Positions 1 to 8,430 of a DNA stretch of 64,000 nucleotides are shown here, one piece after another; position 1 is the stretch's first letter; each line of letters opens with the position of its first letter. The position numbers and the translations under genes were made by a program. The notes below the pieces were generated by a model, which saw only the letters and a program-made list of their open reading frames with translations, searched no databases and was not told the DNA's origin. Source of the DNA: Methylomarinum sp965277025 (lineage in GTDB: Bacteria > Pseudomonadota > Gammaproteobacteria > Methylococcales > Methylomonadaceae); NCBI GenBank assembly GCA_965277025.1, contig OZ255706.1, positions 3,782,001 to 3,846,000 of the forward strand. Direction: 5' to 3'.

Positions 1-997
1 TTCTGACATTAGCGTCCAGGGCGGCATTGACCGCTGCCTCAATACGCTCGGCCGCCTTGGCTTCGGCAAAGGTGTAACGCAACATCATGGCCACCGATAA
101 AATAGTCGCTAAAGGGTTGGCAATCGATTTTCCTGCAATATCTGGCGCAGAACCATGAATAGGTTCATACATGCCTTTGCCGCTTTCATCCAGCGAGGCC
201 GATGGCAGCATGCCAATGGAGCCGGTCAGCATCGCAGCGGTATCGGACAAAATATCGCCAAACAGATTGGTGGTGACCATCACATCAAATTGTTTTGGCG
301 CCCGCACCAATTGCATCGAGGCATTATCGACATACATATGGCTCAATTCAACATCCGGGTATTCCTTACCCACACTGGTCATTACTTCACGCCACAGCTC
401 GGTACACTCCAATACATTAGCCTTGTCGACAGAGCAGAGTCTTTTATTACGTTTTTGCGCAATACTGAATGCAGAATGGGCGATACGGTGAATTTCAGAT
501 TCTGAATAGACCAGTGTGTTGAAGCCTTGTTTCTCGCCATTATCCAGGGTTCTGACGCCACGCGGCTGGCCAAAATAAATGCCACCGGTCAATTCCCGTA
601 CAATCATCAAATCCAGACCGGAAACAATCTCAGGCTTGAGGCTCGAGGCATCCGCCAATTGTGGATATAAAATAGCCGGGCGTAAATTGGAAAATAATTT
701 CAGTTCGGAACGAATGCCCAGCAAACCGCGCTCGGGCCGAACGGCATGTTCCAGTACTTCCCATTTAGGGCCGCCGACTGCGCCCAGCAGCACCGCATCG
801 GCCGCATGACACAAATCCAGTGTTTGTTGCGGCAAGGGGGTGCCGTATTCATCATAGGCACAGCCACCGATCAAACCCTTTTCAAAACTTAACCCCAAGT
901 TCATGTCGCTGTTTAAAAACTCCAGAACTCGCAGCGCTTCGGCCACGATTTCAGGACCAATCCCGTCACCGGGTAAAATTGCAATTTTTTTAGTCAT
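1..997 (-). CDS. leuB: 3-isopropylmalate dehydrogenase, 3' end outside window
   Basis: Catalyses the NAD-dependent oxidative decarboxylation of 3-isopropylmalate in leucine biosynthesis (cytosol). The frame opens at an ATG at 997 and stays open to the window edge, giving about 332 of the usual ~360 residues. Visible motifs are the N-terminal ILPGDGIGPEI, RELTGGIYFG, VDKANVLE with the catalytic lysine, YVDNASMQLV, and NLFGDILSDTAA with the metal-binding aspartates. It starts 8 bp after leuD, with a short GAG-type ribosome site, and is evidently the last gene of adk-leuC-leuD-leuB. The missing part is the C-terminal ~25 residues. Identification is secure. Confidence 0.96.
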   Translation of the reverse strand, partial: MTKKIAILPGDGIGPEIVAEALRVLEFLNSDMNLGLSFEKGLIGGCAYDEYGTPLPQQTLDLCHAADAVLLGAVGGPKWEVLEHAVRPERGLLGIRSELKLFSNLRPAILYPQLADASSLKPEIVSGLDLMIVRELTGGIYFGQPRGVRTLDNGEKQGFNTLVYSESEIHRIAHSAFSIAQKRNKRLCSVDKANVLECTELWREVMTSVGKEYPDVELSHMYVDNASMQLVRAPKQFDVMVTTNLFGDILSDTAAMLTGSIGMLPSASLDESGKGMYEPIHGSAPDIAGKSIANPLATILSVAMMLRYTFAEAKAAERIEAAVNAALDANVR

Positions 998-1005
998 AAT
1001 TTATC

Positions 1006-1635
1006 TCAAAACAACCATGGCGCGCGCTTGGCCCGCTCTGTTTCGTAAGCTCGAATTTTGTCAGCCTGTTGCAACGTCAACGCAATATCATCCAAACCAT
1101 TCAATAAACGGAATTTCCGGTTTTCATCGATATCGAAATGAATCACCCGACCAGATGGCGTAGTAATCGTTTGCGCCTCAAGGTCTATATTCAACTGATA
1201 ACCCTCTTCAATTTCATTAAACAGGCTATCAACGACATCACTGTCCAGCACGATCGGCAACAAGCCATTTTTAAAGCAGTTGTTATAAAAAATATCGGCG
1301 AAACTTGGCGCGATAATGGCGCGAAAACCATAATCTTCCAACGCCCACGGCGCATGCTCGCGAGAAGAACCACAGCCAAAATTTTCCCGCGTCAGCAAAA
1401 TTTGCGCATTTTTGTATTGCGGCTGGTTAAGCACAAAATCCGGATTCAACGGACGATTTGTACAATCCATCTCCGGCTCGCCCCGATCCAGATAACGCCA
1501 CTCATCAAACAAAAAGGGACCAAATCCGGCGCGGCGAATCGATTTCAGAAACTGTTTGGGAATAATTGCATCAGTATCGACATTGGCGCGATCGAGAGGC
1601 GCGACAAGCGCCGTTAATTGGGTAAATGGTTTCAC
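1006..1635 (-). CDS. leuD: 3-isopropylmalate dehydratase small subunit
   Basis: Small subunit of isopropylmalate isomerase, which with LeuC converts 2- to 3-isopropylmalate. The protein has 209 residues, the normal family length. The swivel-domain signature ENFGCGSSREHAPWAL lies near residue 85, and NPDFVLNQ and FADIFYNNCFKNGLLP are also typical. Its ATG overlaps the leuC stop by 4 bp, so the two subunits are probably translationally coupled. Confidence 0.97.
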   Translation of the reverse strand: MKPFTQLTALVAPLDRANVDTDAIIPKQFLKSIRRAGFGPFLFDEWRYLDRGEPEMDCTNRPLNPDFVLNQPQYKNAQILLTRENFGCGSSREHAPWALEDYGFRAIIAPSFADIFYNNCFKNGLLPIVLDSDVVDSLFNEIEEGYQLNIDLEAQTITTPSGRVIHFDIDENRKFRLLNGLDDIALTLQQADKIRAYETERAKRAPWLF

Positions 1636-3050
1636 AACTCACCTCCTGTCTGACTGGCGATATCCACAAAGTATCCTTTTACCGCAGCAGCGGCAGCCAT
1701 TGCAGGACTCACCAGATGCGTTCTGCCGCCATACCCTTGCCTGCCTTCGAAATTTCGGTTGGAGGTCGAAGCGCAACGCTCCCCCGGTTCCAGTCGATCG
1801 GCATTCATCGCCAGACACATGGAGCAACCTGGGTCACGCCACTCAAAACCGGCTTCGATAAAGATTTTATCCAACCCTTCCTGCTCGGCTTGTTGTTTGA
1901 CCAGTCCTGAACCTGGCACCACCAAGGCCAGCCTGACATTATCCGCCACTTTTTTACCTCGGGCGACCTCGGCAGCCTGGCGCAAATCTTCGATACGGGA
2001 ATTGGTGCAGGAACCGATAAATACCTTATCGACAGCAATATCGGTGATTTTCTGGCCTGGCCGTAAATCCATATATTCCAGCGCCCGCTGTATGCTCTGC
2101 TGTTTGACCGGATCGCTTTCTTCAGCAGGGTCTGGCACCTTGTCATCAACGGCAACCACCATCTCTGGCGAGGTGCCCCAGGTTACTTGCGGTTTGATAT
2201 CGCTTGCGTCCAGTTCAACCACCTTGTCGAAGACTGCATCATCATCAGAATGCAACTCCCGCCAGGCCGCCACAGCCATTTCCCAGTGTTCGCCTTTAGG
2301 CGCGAACGGCCTGCCTTTATAATAATCGATGGTCGTATCATCGACGGCGATCAAGCCGGTTCGAGCCCCCGCTTCGATGGCCATATTACAAACTGTCATT
2401 CGTCCTTCCATTGATAACTGACGTATCGCATCGCCGGCAAATTCTATGGCGTAACCCGTGCCACCTGCGGTGCCGATTTTGCCAATAATCGCCAACACGA
2501 TATCTTTGGCCGTAACGCCAGGGGCCACCCGTCCATTGACCTTGAACAGCATATTTTTCATTTTACGCTGCATCAGGCATTGCGTGGCCAGCGCATGCTC
2601 GACTTCCGACGTGCCTATACCAAATGCCAATGCTGCCGACGCCCCGTGCGTGGAAGTATGCGAATCACCACACACCACTGTCATGCCCGGCAATGTCGCT
2701 CCTTGTTCCGGGCCAACGACATGCACGATGCCTTGCCTGGGATCAGACATGTCGAATTCGGTAATACCGAACTCCTGGCAATTTTTATCCAGTGTTTCTA
2801 CTTGCAAACGGGAAATCGGGTCAGCAATGCCTTTGTCCCTGTCTGTAGTTGGCACATTATGATCCGCCACCGCCAGATTGCGTTCCGTGCGCCACGGCTG
2901 TCTGCCAGACAAACGCAATGATTCGAAAGCCTGGGGTGAGGTTACTTCATGCACCAGCTGCCGATCGATATAAATCATTGCCGAACCGTCATCCTCTCGC
3001 CAGACGACGTGATCACCCCACAATTTATCGTATAAGGTTTTACCTGCCAT
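1632..3050 (-). CDS. leuC: 3-isopropylmalate dehydratase large subunit
   Basis: Large, [4Fe-4S]-containing subunit of isopropylmalate isomerase (aconitase family). The protein has 472 residues from the ATG at 3050 (MAGKTLYDKLWG). That start is preferred over a GTG at 3062 because a GGAAAA ribosome site precedes it and other LeuC proteins begin at this point. Cluster ligands are visible in FIGSCTNSRIEDL and DPGCSMCLAMN. CGDSHTSTHGA and NRNFEGRQG are further signatures. It begins 11 bp after the adk stop and overlaps leuD, so adk-leuC-leuD-leuB looks like a single transcription unit. Confidence 0.97.
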   Translation of the reverse strand: MAGKTLYDKLWGDHVVWREDDGSAMIYIDRQLVHEVTSPQAFESLRLSGRQPWRTERNLAVADHNVPTTDRDKGIADPISRLQVETLDKNCQEFGITEFDMSDPRQGIVHVVGPEQGATLPGMTVVCGDSHTSTHGASAALAFGIGTSEVEHALATQCLMQRKMKNMLFKVNGRVAPGVTAKDIVLAIIGKIGTAGGTGYAIEFAGDAIRQLSMEGRMTVCNMAIEAGARTGLIAVDDTTIDYYKGRPFAPKGEHWEMAVAAWRELHSDDDAVFDKVVELDASDIKPQVTWGTSPEMVVAVDDKVPDPAEESDPVKQQSIQRALEYMDLRPGQKITDIAVDKVFIGSCTNSRIEDLRQAAEVARGKKVADNVRLALVVPGSGLVKQQAEQEGLDKIFIEAGFEWRDPGCSMCLAMNADRLEPGERCASTSNRNFEGRQGYGGRTHLVSPAMAAAAAVKGYFVDIASQTGGEL

Positions 3051-3061
3051 CGTATTTTCCA

Positions 3062-3709
3062 CTATTCCGCTTGATCCAATACCGCGAAGATCTTTTCTCT
3101 GATTTCTTCAACTGACCCTACGCCGGGTATTGAAACAAACTTGGCGGGATTATCTTTACTGGCGTAATAATCCACCAGTGGTTGTGTCTGCTCATGATAA
3201 ACCTTCAGACGTTTGCGCACCGTTTCTTCTTTATCATCTTCACGCTGGATCAACGGCTCGCCGGTTACATCATCGACCCCTTCTTGCTTAGGCGGGTTGT
3301 ATTCAACATGATAGGTGCGGCCGGAACCGGGATGCACTCGCCGCCCGGCCATGCGTTTGATGATTTCTTCGTCATCGACCTTGATTTCAATCACGTAATC
3401 TATATCGACGCCCATTTCCTTAAGGCCTTCCGCCTGCGCGATAGTGCGCGGAAAACCATCCAGCAAAAAGCCATTGGCGCAATCTGGTTGCGCGATGCGT
3501 TCTTTGATCAACCCCAGAATAATATCATCTGACACCAGCCCACCTTCATCCATGATTTTTTTTGCTTCTTTGCCTAAAGGCGTTCCTTCCCGGACCGCGG
3601 CGCGCAGCATATCGCCAGTGGATATTTGCGGAATGCCGTATTTTTTACAAATGAACTGAGCTTGAGTTCCCTTGCCGGATCCCGGGCTGCCTAACAAGAT
3701 AATGCGCAT
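3062..3709 (-). CDS. adk: adenylate kinase
   Basis: Interconverts ATP + AMP and 2 ADP. From the ATG at 3709 the protein has 215 residues (E. coli: 214): P-loop GSPGSGKGTQ at residues 7-16, LLDGFPRT, and a complete LID region (RRVHPGSGRTYHVEYNPP). The reading frame stays open upstream to 3874, but a GGAG ribosome site 8 nt before 3709 and family alignment fix the start there. It heads the leuCDB genes, an unusual partnership that suggests cotranscription. Confidence 0.97.
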   Translation of the reverse strand: MRIILLGSPGSGKGTQAQFICKKYGIPQISTGDMLRAAVREGTPLGKEAKKIMDEGGLVSDDIILGLIKERIAQPDCANGFLLDGFPRTIAQAEGLKEMGVDIDYVIEIKVDDEEIIKRMAGRRVHPGSGRTYHVEYNPPKQEGVDDVTGEPLIQREDDKEETVRKRLKVYHEQTQPLVDYYASKDNPAKFVSIPGVGSVEEIREKIFAVLDQAE

Positions 3710-3915
3710 AATTGACTCCAGAATAAGATTGTCGACTTGCAGATGTTTTTTAACGCCAGAAAGCTTTATACAGCACCAATTTTTCTTTTGATGGACTGCA
3801 ATACCTGTAAACTGACCAATATTGTTTTGCCATCCGATAATGGTGATGTCGTTGTCGCCAACGGCATAGAACACCCCGAAATAAAACCGCTTATTTTAAC
3901 GCAATTAAGCTAAGG

Positions 3916-4061
3916 AATCGCTGATTTATTCACGATTCCAGCGGCGTAGGGATGCGCCGCCAAAATCGATGGCGACAAGCCATTGATTTTGTGAGCAAAG
4001 CGGAAATCGCATTTCCGCTTTGCGGGCTCTGACAAATCAGGGATGATTTGTTCAGTGTTTC
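3916..4061 (+). repeat. Structured dispersed repeat, copy 1 (MITE-like)
   Basis: Non-coding. It occupies the middle of the 430-bp gap between adk and the CBS gene. It matches the reverse complement of 32437-32581 over most of its length. Both copies fold into consecutive hairpins: GGCG..CGCC near 3950, ATGGC..GCCAT near 3968, a long GCAAAGCGGAAAT / ATTTCCGCTTTGC stem at about 3994-4022, and ACAAATCA..TGATTTGT near 4032-4051. Stem bases differ between the copies in a pairing-preserving way. No clear target duplication is seen around this copy, so its ends are approximate. Confidence 0.8.
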
Positions 4062-4139
4062 TCTAAAAACGCTTTATCTCTTGTAAATAGTGTATATTTT
4101 ACTTATTCTTAGTCGGTTTTTTATTCTGCAGGGAGTAAC

Positions 4140-4604
4140 ATGATGCGTGTTGAAGAACTGATGACAAAAAAAGTTTTTACCGTCGAACCTCACGATATGA
4201 TCGATCGCGTGTTTTTTTTGATTCATTTCGAAAAAGTCCGTCATTTGCCCGTGGTTGAAAAAGGCAAGCTGGTCGGCATCGTCTCTGATCGGGATATGTA
4301 CAAGGCGCTGGGGCCCAAGAGCAACTCCAAGGCGATTGAAGGCGGTCAACATGAACTGCATGTCGTCCCGAAAAAAGTCATGAACATCATGAAACGGGGC
4401 GTTATCAGCGTGACGCCGGACACATTGGCTTCGGAAGCGGCCGCCATTATGGCCGACAAGAAAATTGGCGCATTACCCGTTCTGGACAATGACAAACTGG
4501 TCGGTATTTTATCCGCCACCGATATTTTACGGGTTTTCTCCAAGCTGGAACATGCCAGAGAAGAACGTGAAAAACGCATTGCCGAAGGCATCAGCCATAC
4601 TTAA
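4140..4604 (+). CDS. Two-CBS-domain protein
   Basis: A 154-residue protein made of a tandem pair of CBS domains: about residues 4-62 (VEELMTKKVFTVEP... LVGIVSDRDMYKALG) and 77-138 (VMNIMKRGVISVTPD... LVGILSATDILRVF). Such stand-alone Bateman modules bind adenine nucleotides and act as energy-state sensors; the target here is unknown. GGGAG lies 8 nt before the ATG at 4140, and a second ATG follows immediately at 4143. It reads away from adk and ends in a strong hairpin-T terminator. Confidence 0.9.
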   Translation: MMRVEELMTKKVFTVEPHDMIDRVFFLIHFEKVRHLPVVEKGKLVGIVSDRDMYKALGPKSNSKAIEGGQHELHVVPKKVMNIMKRGVISVTPDTLASEAAAIMADKKIGALPVLDNDKLVGILSATDILRVFSKLEHAREEREKRIAEGISHT

Positions 4605-4616
4605 GTCCTCTCAATT

Positions 4617-4647
4617 AAAAAAAGCCGCTCAAGCAGCGGCTTTTTTA
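4617..4647 (+). terminator. Rho-independent terminator of the CBS gene
   Basis: An A-run, stem GCCGCT/AGCGGC with a short loop, then TTTTTT, 12 bp after the CBS stop codon. Before the IS4 insertion this hairpin lay only about 15 bp upstream of the DUF1415 start codon. Confidence 0.85.
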
Positions 4648-4659
4648 TATTGGTACTAT

Positions 4660-5881
4660 CTCTGTACATGACAAAAATTAACTTATGACAAATGAGTCTC
4701 ATGTATTCCAGTGACAAAAGGTATGGGTTGCAAAAGAGCAATCACTTTTCTAATCATCCTTTTTGGTTGAGATAAGACATTAAACAACGTTGAGCGGATA
4801 CAATCTAATCCATATCGAAACAGGCTTTGCGCGAGCCGCTGATGTGTTTTGGTTTTTATTGGTAACTCGCAATCATGTTTCCATTCGCCTGCTTTATGTG
4901 ACCAACAGAAAGCAATAACGGGAAGTACTAACAATTTTTTGATCCGAAGATAACCGACTACACGCGTTTCCTCAAGTTTGAATCCCCGTCCTTTTAAACC
5001 GCCGAAAAGCGTTTCGATTTCCCAACGCAAGCCATAAATTTTAATCGCATCAGGGTTCAAATGCTGACAGACGATGATTAATAACTCACCATCACTCAGC
5101 CGTAACCCACTGAGATAAATTGAACAATTTCCCAAATAGCGCGCTGTTGAGAGGTGTCGTGTGCTACCCGGCTTAAGCCCATAAAACAAACGCTCTACGC
5201 GTATTCGCTGGCCTTGGGCATTGGTTGTCCTGGCGTTGTTGCGAATACGGATATAAAAGGGAATCTCTTGCTCAAACAACCAGCCCATCCATTCGTCTCC
5301 AATAAACTCCCGATCAGCCAAAAGACCTTTGATGTGATGTCGGCCAAACTGCGCAATAAAGCGTTTCATCAGCGCTATACGTTCCTTCGTATTAGAGTTG
5401 CCCCGCTTGTTTAAAGGCAACCAATACACAGGAATGGCGGCACCCCGATAAACCACGGCAAGCACCAGCAGATTAATATTGGTTTTACCCCACTTCCAAT
5501 TCGTCCTGTCTAACGTCAGATAGTAATCCTGATCAGTGAAACCAAACAGTTTCATGATGAAATGAGCGACTTCATTGTAATCCAGCCAATGGTCACTGAA
5601 AAATCGTTGCATCCGTCGATATCGTGAGGAAATTTTTGCCCGACTGGGAAAGAATACGGCGAGCTGGGCCAGATTGACCGTGCTAACTGCCATCAAAGCA
5701 ATTAACATACCCACAAAACAAACGATTCTTGCCTTGTTCCATTGAAAGTGCTCAGTTAATATGACGGTCAGCTCGTTGATTTGTAATGTCCCGTTATTCA
5801 TGTTCGCTAAAACAAAATGCGGTATTTAATTACATTTCAACGAGCTACGCTAGCTTTTAATATTTTTTGTCATGTACAGAG
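4660..5881 (-). mobile_element. IS4-family insertion sequence, complete, 1222 bp
   Basis: Terminal inverted repeats CTCTGTACATGACAAAAA start at 4660 and end at 5881. The flanks TGGTACTAT at 4651-4659 and 5882-5890 are a perfect 9-bp target duplication. The element holds one intact transposase. The perfect ends, duplication and intact gene suggest a recent and possibly active insertion. Confidence 0.95.
4683..5801 (-). CDS. IS4-family transposase
   Basis: 372-residue DDE transposase that fills the element at 4660-5881. The IS4 YREK signature is present with exact spacing in YGLRWEIETLFGGLK (Y-2-R-3-E-6-K) in the C-terminal third. Catalytic aspartates are likely in LTLDRTNW and LLADREFIGDEW. 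No frameshift or stop is present, so the enzyme is probably functional. Confidence 0.94.
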   Translation of the reverse strand: MNNGTLQINELTVILTEHFQWNKARIVCFVGMLIALMAVSTVNLAQLAVFFPSRAKISSRYRRMQRFFSDHWLDYNEVAHFIMKLFGFTDQDYYLTLDRTNWKWGKTNINLLVLAVVYRGAAIPVYWLPLNKRGNSNTKERIALMKRFIAQFGRHHIKGLLADREFIGDEWMGWLFEQEIPFYIRIRNNARTTNAQGQRIRVERLFYGLKPGSTRHLSTARYLGNCSIYLSGLRLSDGELLIIVCQHLNPDAIKIYGLRWEIETLFGGLKGRGFKLEETRVVGYLRIKKLLVLPVIAFCWSHKAGEWKHDCELPIKTKTHQRLAQSLFRYGLDCIRSTLFNVLSQPKRMIRKVIALLQPIPFVTGIHETHLS

Positions 5882-5891
5882 TGGTACTATT

Positions 5892-6440
5892 ATGACAAAC
5901 CAGCCTGCCATCCTCGCCACCCAGCACTGGCTCAAGCATTTCATCATCCGTTTTAATATCTGCCCGTTCGCCAAACGCGAATTTATAAATCAGCGTATCC
6001 GCTATCAACTCCTGGCGGGTACAGACACCGAACAGCATTTGTTGACACTCATCAAAGAATGCCAATTTCTGGACGAAAACCTGGAAACTGAAACTACCTT
6101 GTTGATATTTCCCGAAGATTTAACCGATTTCGACAGTTTTCTGGATTTTCTGAATTTGGCAGATCAATTATTGATTCAGCAAGGCTATGAAGGCATTTAT
6201 CAACTCGCCAGCTTTCATCCGGATTATGTTTTTGCAGGCAGCGATAAAAATGATCCGGCTAATTACACCAATCGCTCGCCTTACCCAATACTACATTTAA
6301 TTCGTGAAACCAGCATCGAGCAGGCTTTGAAACACTACCCGCATGACCCCGCAACCATCCCTGAAAACAACATCAAACTGACCCGCAGAATGGGCGCAGA
6401 TACCTTACAGGCGCTTGTCAATCAATGCTTCAAAGCATAA
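5892..6440 (+). CDS. DUF1415 family protein
   Basis: 182-residue cytosolic protein of unknown function. The family hallmark HWLKHFIIRFNICPFAKRE lies at the N-terminus and YQLASFHPDYVFAG near residue 110. The native ATG (5892) is the second base after the 9-bp duplication left by the IS4 element, so the whole upstream region is now IS sequence. The same frame is open into the IS to an ATG at 5817, which could give a 25-residue extension. No good ribosome site is seen before either ATG. Native 5' sequence was the CBS terminator, so expression may already have depended on readthrough or leaderless initiation. Confidence 0.85.
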   Translation: MTNQPAILATQHWLKHFIIRFNICPFAKREFINQRIRYQLLAGTDTEQHLLTLIKECQFLDENLETETTLLIFPEDLTDFDSFLDFLNLADQLLIQQGYEGIYQLASFHPDYVFAGSDKNDPANYTNRSPYPILHLIRETSIEQALKHYPHDPATIPENNIKLTRRMGADTLQALVNQCFKA

Positions 6441-6444
6441 GCGA

Positions 6445-6471
6445 GGCGGATTGTCTGGCGGCGAATCCGCC
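6445..6471. terminator. Hairpin between convergent genes
   Basis: GGCGGATT (6445-6452) pairs with AATCCGCC (6464-6471) in the 48-bp gap between the convergent stops at 6440 and 6489. There is no U-run, so the role as a two-way terminator is only an inference. Confidence 0.45.
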
Positions 6472-6488
6472 ATACAACAGCTACGGCG

Positions 6489-7337
6489 TTATTTATAATA
6501 GTCAAATGTTTCTGTTTTCTTGATTCTGGATTTGGCTTCATCATCCCGGCGCTTTTTCTCGGCCGCTTTTTTCTTTAACTCATCCAGCTTGGCTTCTATC
6601 ATTTGATCATAATGCCGCTTCAACATCGAATCGGTCGGACGTGGCGGCAAATCATCCATGTCCAGCTTCAGTTCTTCCACTTTTTTCAGGCCGCGGCGAC
6701 TGAACTGGTCATTAGCTTGCTGTTCAACCTTTTGCACCGCAACCCTGCCCCAAAATTCCTGAAACCAGGTTTCACGTTTAACCGGCGCCATATCCGGATC
6801 AGCCAGCACATCGTCTTCCTCCGGCAAGCTGCCATATTCGCGCGCCAGTTCCAACGCTTCCTTGCAGGCGGCCTGATCGCCCTGCAATGCATATACGCAA
6901 GCGGCATTATAAGCGGCGCTGCCTTTTTGTATGCTGTCGGCCCGTTCAAAATATTGCAGAGCCTTTTCATACAAGGCATCATCCGCGTCAGCATTTTTCA
7001 ACCGGGCCAGTTCCATATAGGCGACACCGCCGTCGATCGCAGCGCCTAAATGCGATGGAATAACCAAGGCGCAAAAAGTAAATTTTTCAATCGCATCATC
7101 CAGTAATTGCTGAGCCTTGTCCGGTGATTGCTTTTTGGCCTCGTGCAATAATCCAAATCCCCAGTTATACAAAGCCTCTGCGGTATTCAAATCGCCTTCG
7201 ATGACTTTGGCAAATCCCTTGTAAGCGCTTTTATACAATTGTTCGGCACGGCCACCTTCAGCTTTTCTGGCTTCTGCAATCTGCTTGATTACAGCCTTTA
7301 ACATTCCCCCTTTACTGAGCGAACTAAAAATCGACAT
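6489..7337 (-). CDS. TPR-like repeat protein of unknown function
   Basis: 282 residues, no signal peptide. Residues about 35-175 show helical TPR-like repeats (NTAEALYNWGFGLLHEAK, ALQYFERADSIQKGSAAYNAACVYALQGD), the last resembling the TPR end-of-group motif. The C-terminus is a charged, probably coiled-coil tail (ELKKKAAEKKRRDDEAK). A clear AAGGAG ribosome site precedes the ATG. Likely a protein-protein scaffold; no specific partner can be named from the neighbours. Confidence 0.75.
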   Translation of the reverse strand: MSIFSSLSKGGMLKAVIKQIAEARKAEGGRAEQLYKSAYKGFAKVIEGDLNTAEALYNWGFGLLHEAKKQSPDKAQQLLDDAIEKFTFCALVIPSHLGAAIDGGVAYMELARLKNADADDALYEKALQYFERADSIQKGSAAYNAACVYALQGDQAACKEALELAREYGSLPEEDDVLADPDMAPVKRETWFQEFWGRVAVQKVEQQANDQFSRRGLKKVEELKLDMDDLPPRPTDSMLKRHYDQMIEAKLDELKKKAAEKKRRDDEAKSRIKKTETFDYYK

Positions 7338-7467
7338 GTTTTCTCCTTAGTTTTTTTTTGCCTGGATAATTATTTTTATTCATTCCAGGATGTTTGACGA
7401 AAAGACTTAGCCCCCTGTTTTATAATGGAGTATCAAAACAATAGCAACTCTGAGCTGGAAATCTTTT

Positions 7468-7779
7468 ATGAGTGACACCGATAACCTGTTGAGCCGGAAA
7501 AAAATCAACCAGGAAACCTCACAAATCCTTTGGGCTGAATTACAACGTTTTTTTGCCAGCGGCCTGGCTATTCACGTGGACAGAGAGCTCGATCTGGTCG
7601 ATGTCGCCTGGCGTTTCGCACAGGATGACAAGCATCAGGTGGAAAGCTGGCTAAAACAAAACAAGGTTGGACCCGTTACCGACAACCAAGCCAAACAATG
7701 GCTGGAAGAAGACGCCCATGTCTGGGCGGTAGTGGTTAAACCGTGGATCCTGGTGCAGGAAGTGACGTCAGAACCTTAG
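7468..7779 (+). CDS. DUF2288 family protein
   Basis: Small 103-residue cytosolic protein. Family features seen are ETSQILWAELQRFFASG at the N-terminus, VDVAWRFAQDD in the middle and AVVVKPWILVQEV at the end. Function unknown. It stands alone between a divergent TPR gene and a convergent gamma-carbonic-anhydrase gene. Confidence 0.85.
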   Translation: MSDTDNLLSRKKINQETSQILWAELQRFFASGLAIHVDRELDLVDVAWRFAQDDKHQVESWLKQNKVGPVTDNQAKQWLEEDAHVWAVVVKPWILVQEVTSEP

Positions 7780-7833
7780 AAAAATTCATAACGGACACTC
7801 CACAGTATCAAGAATCAAGCAAAAACCCCCTGT

Positions 7834-8370
7834 TCATCCGTTGATGAGATAAGCGTTTTTCAGTTCGACATAATGCCGGGCGGAATATTCCAGAAAACGT
7901 TTTTCCTCATCACTCAAGGCCCGAATCTGTTTGGCCGGCGCACCGACATACAGATAACCGCTTTTCAATGTTTTTCCTGGCGTCACCAAAGCGCCGGCGC
8001 CTAACATGACATAATCTTCCAGTACCGCGCCATCAAGAATATTGGCGCCAATGCCTATCAGACAGAAATCTCCCACCGTACAGGCATGCACGACGGCTTT
8101 ATGGCCAATGGTTACGCCTTTACCTATTTTCAGCGGAAAACTTTTCCCTTCGGTGTATTCACTGGCATGCGATACATGGCACACTGCGCCATCCTGAATA
8201 TTGGTTTGCGCGCCAACGGTGATTTTTTCCACATCGCCGCGTAATACCGCCATCGGCCACACCGATACATCGTCCGCCAGTTCCACCTCGCCAATCACCA
8301 CGGCGCTGTCATCGACATATACTTTCTTTCCCAATGCAGGTTCACAATTTTTAAATGTTCTTATCGTCAC
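7834..8370 (-). CDS. Gamma-carbonic anhydrase family protein
   Basis: 178-residue left-handed beta-helix protein of the YrdA/PaaY group. Hexapeptide repeats run through most of the chain (VVIGEVELADDVSVWPMAVLRGD, IGIGANILDGAVLEDYVMLGAGALV). Zinc-type histidines are visible in CHVSH and IGHKAVVH. The C-terminal helix ends in SARHYVELKNAYL. Carbonic-anhydrase activity is plausible from the family but is not universal in it. Confidence 0.9.
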   Translation of the reverse strand: MTIRTFKNCEPALGKKVYVDDSAVVIGEVELADDVSVWPMAVLRGDVEKITVGAQTNIQDGAVCHVSHASEYTEGKSFPLKIGKGVTIGHKAVVHACTVGDFCLIGIGANILDGAVLEDYVMLGAGALVTPGKTLKSGYLYVGAPAKQIRALSDEEKRFLEYSARHYVELKNAYLING

Positions 8371-8430
8371 AATGACCTCTTTCTACTATATTTAAAGAAA
8401 CGGGCGTTTCAACCCATAACCGGAGTCAAC

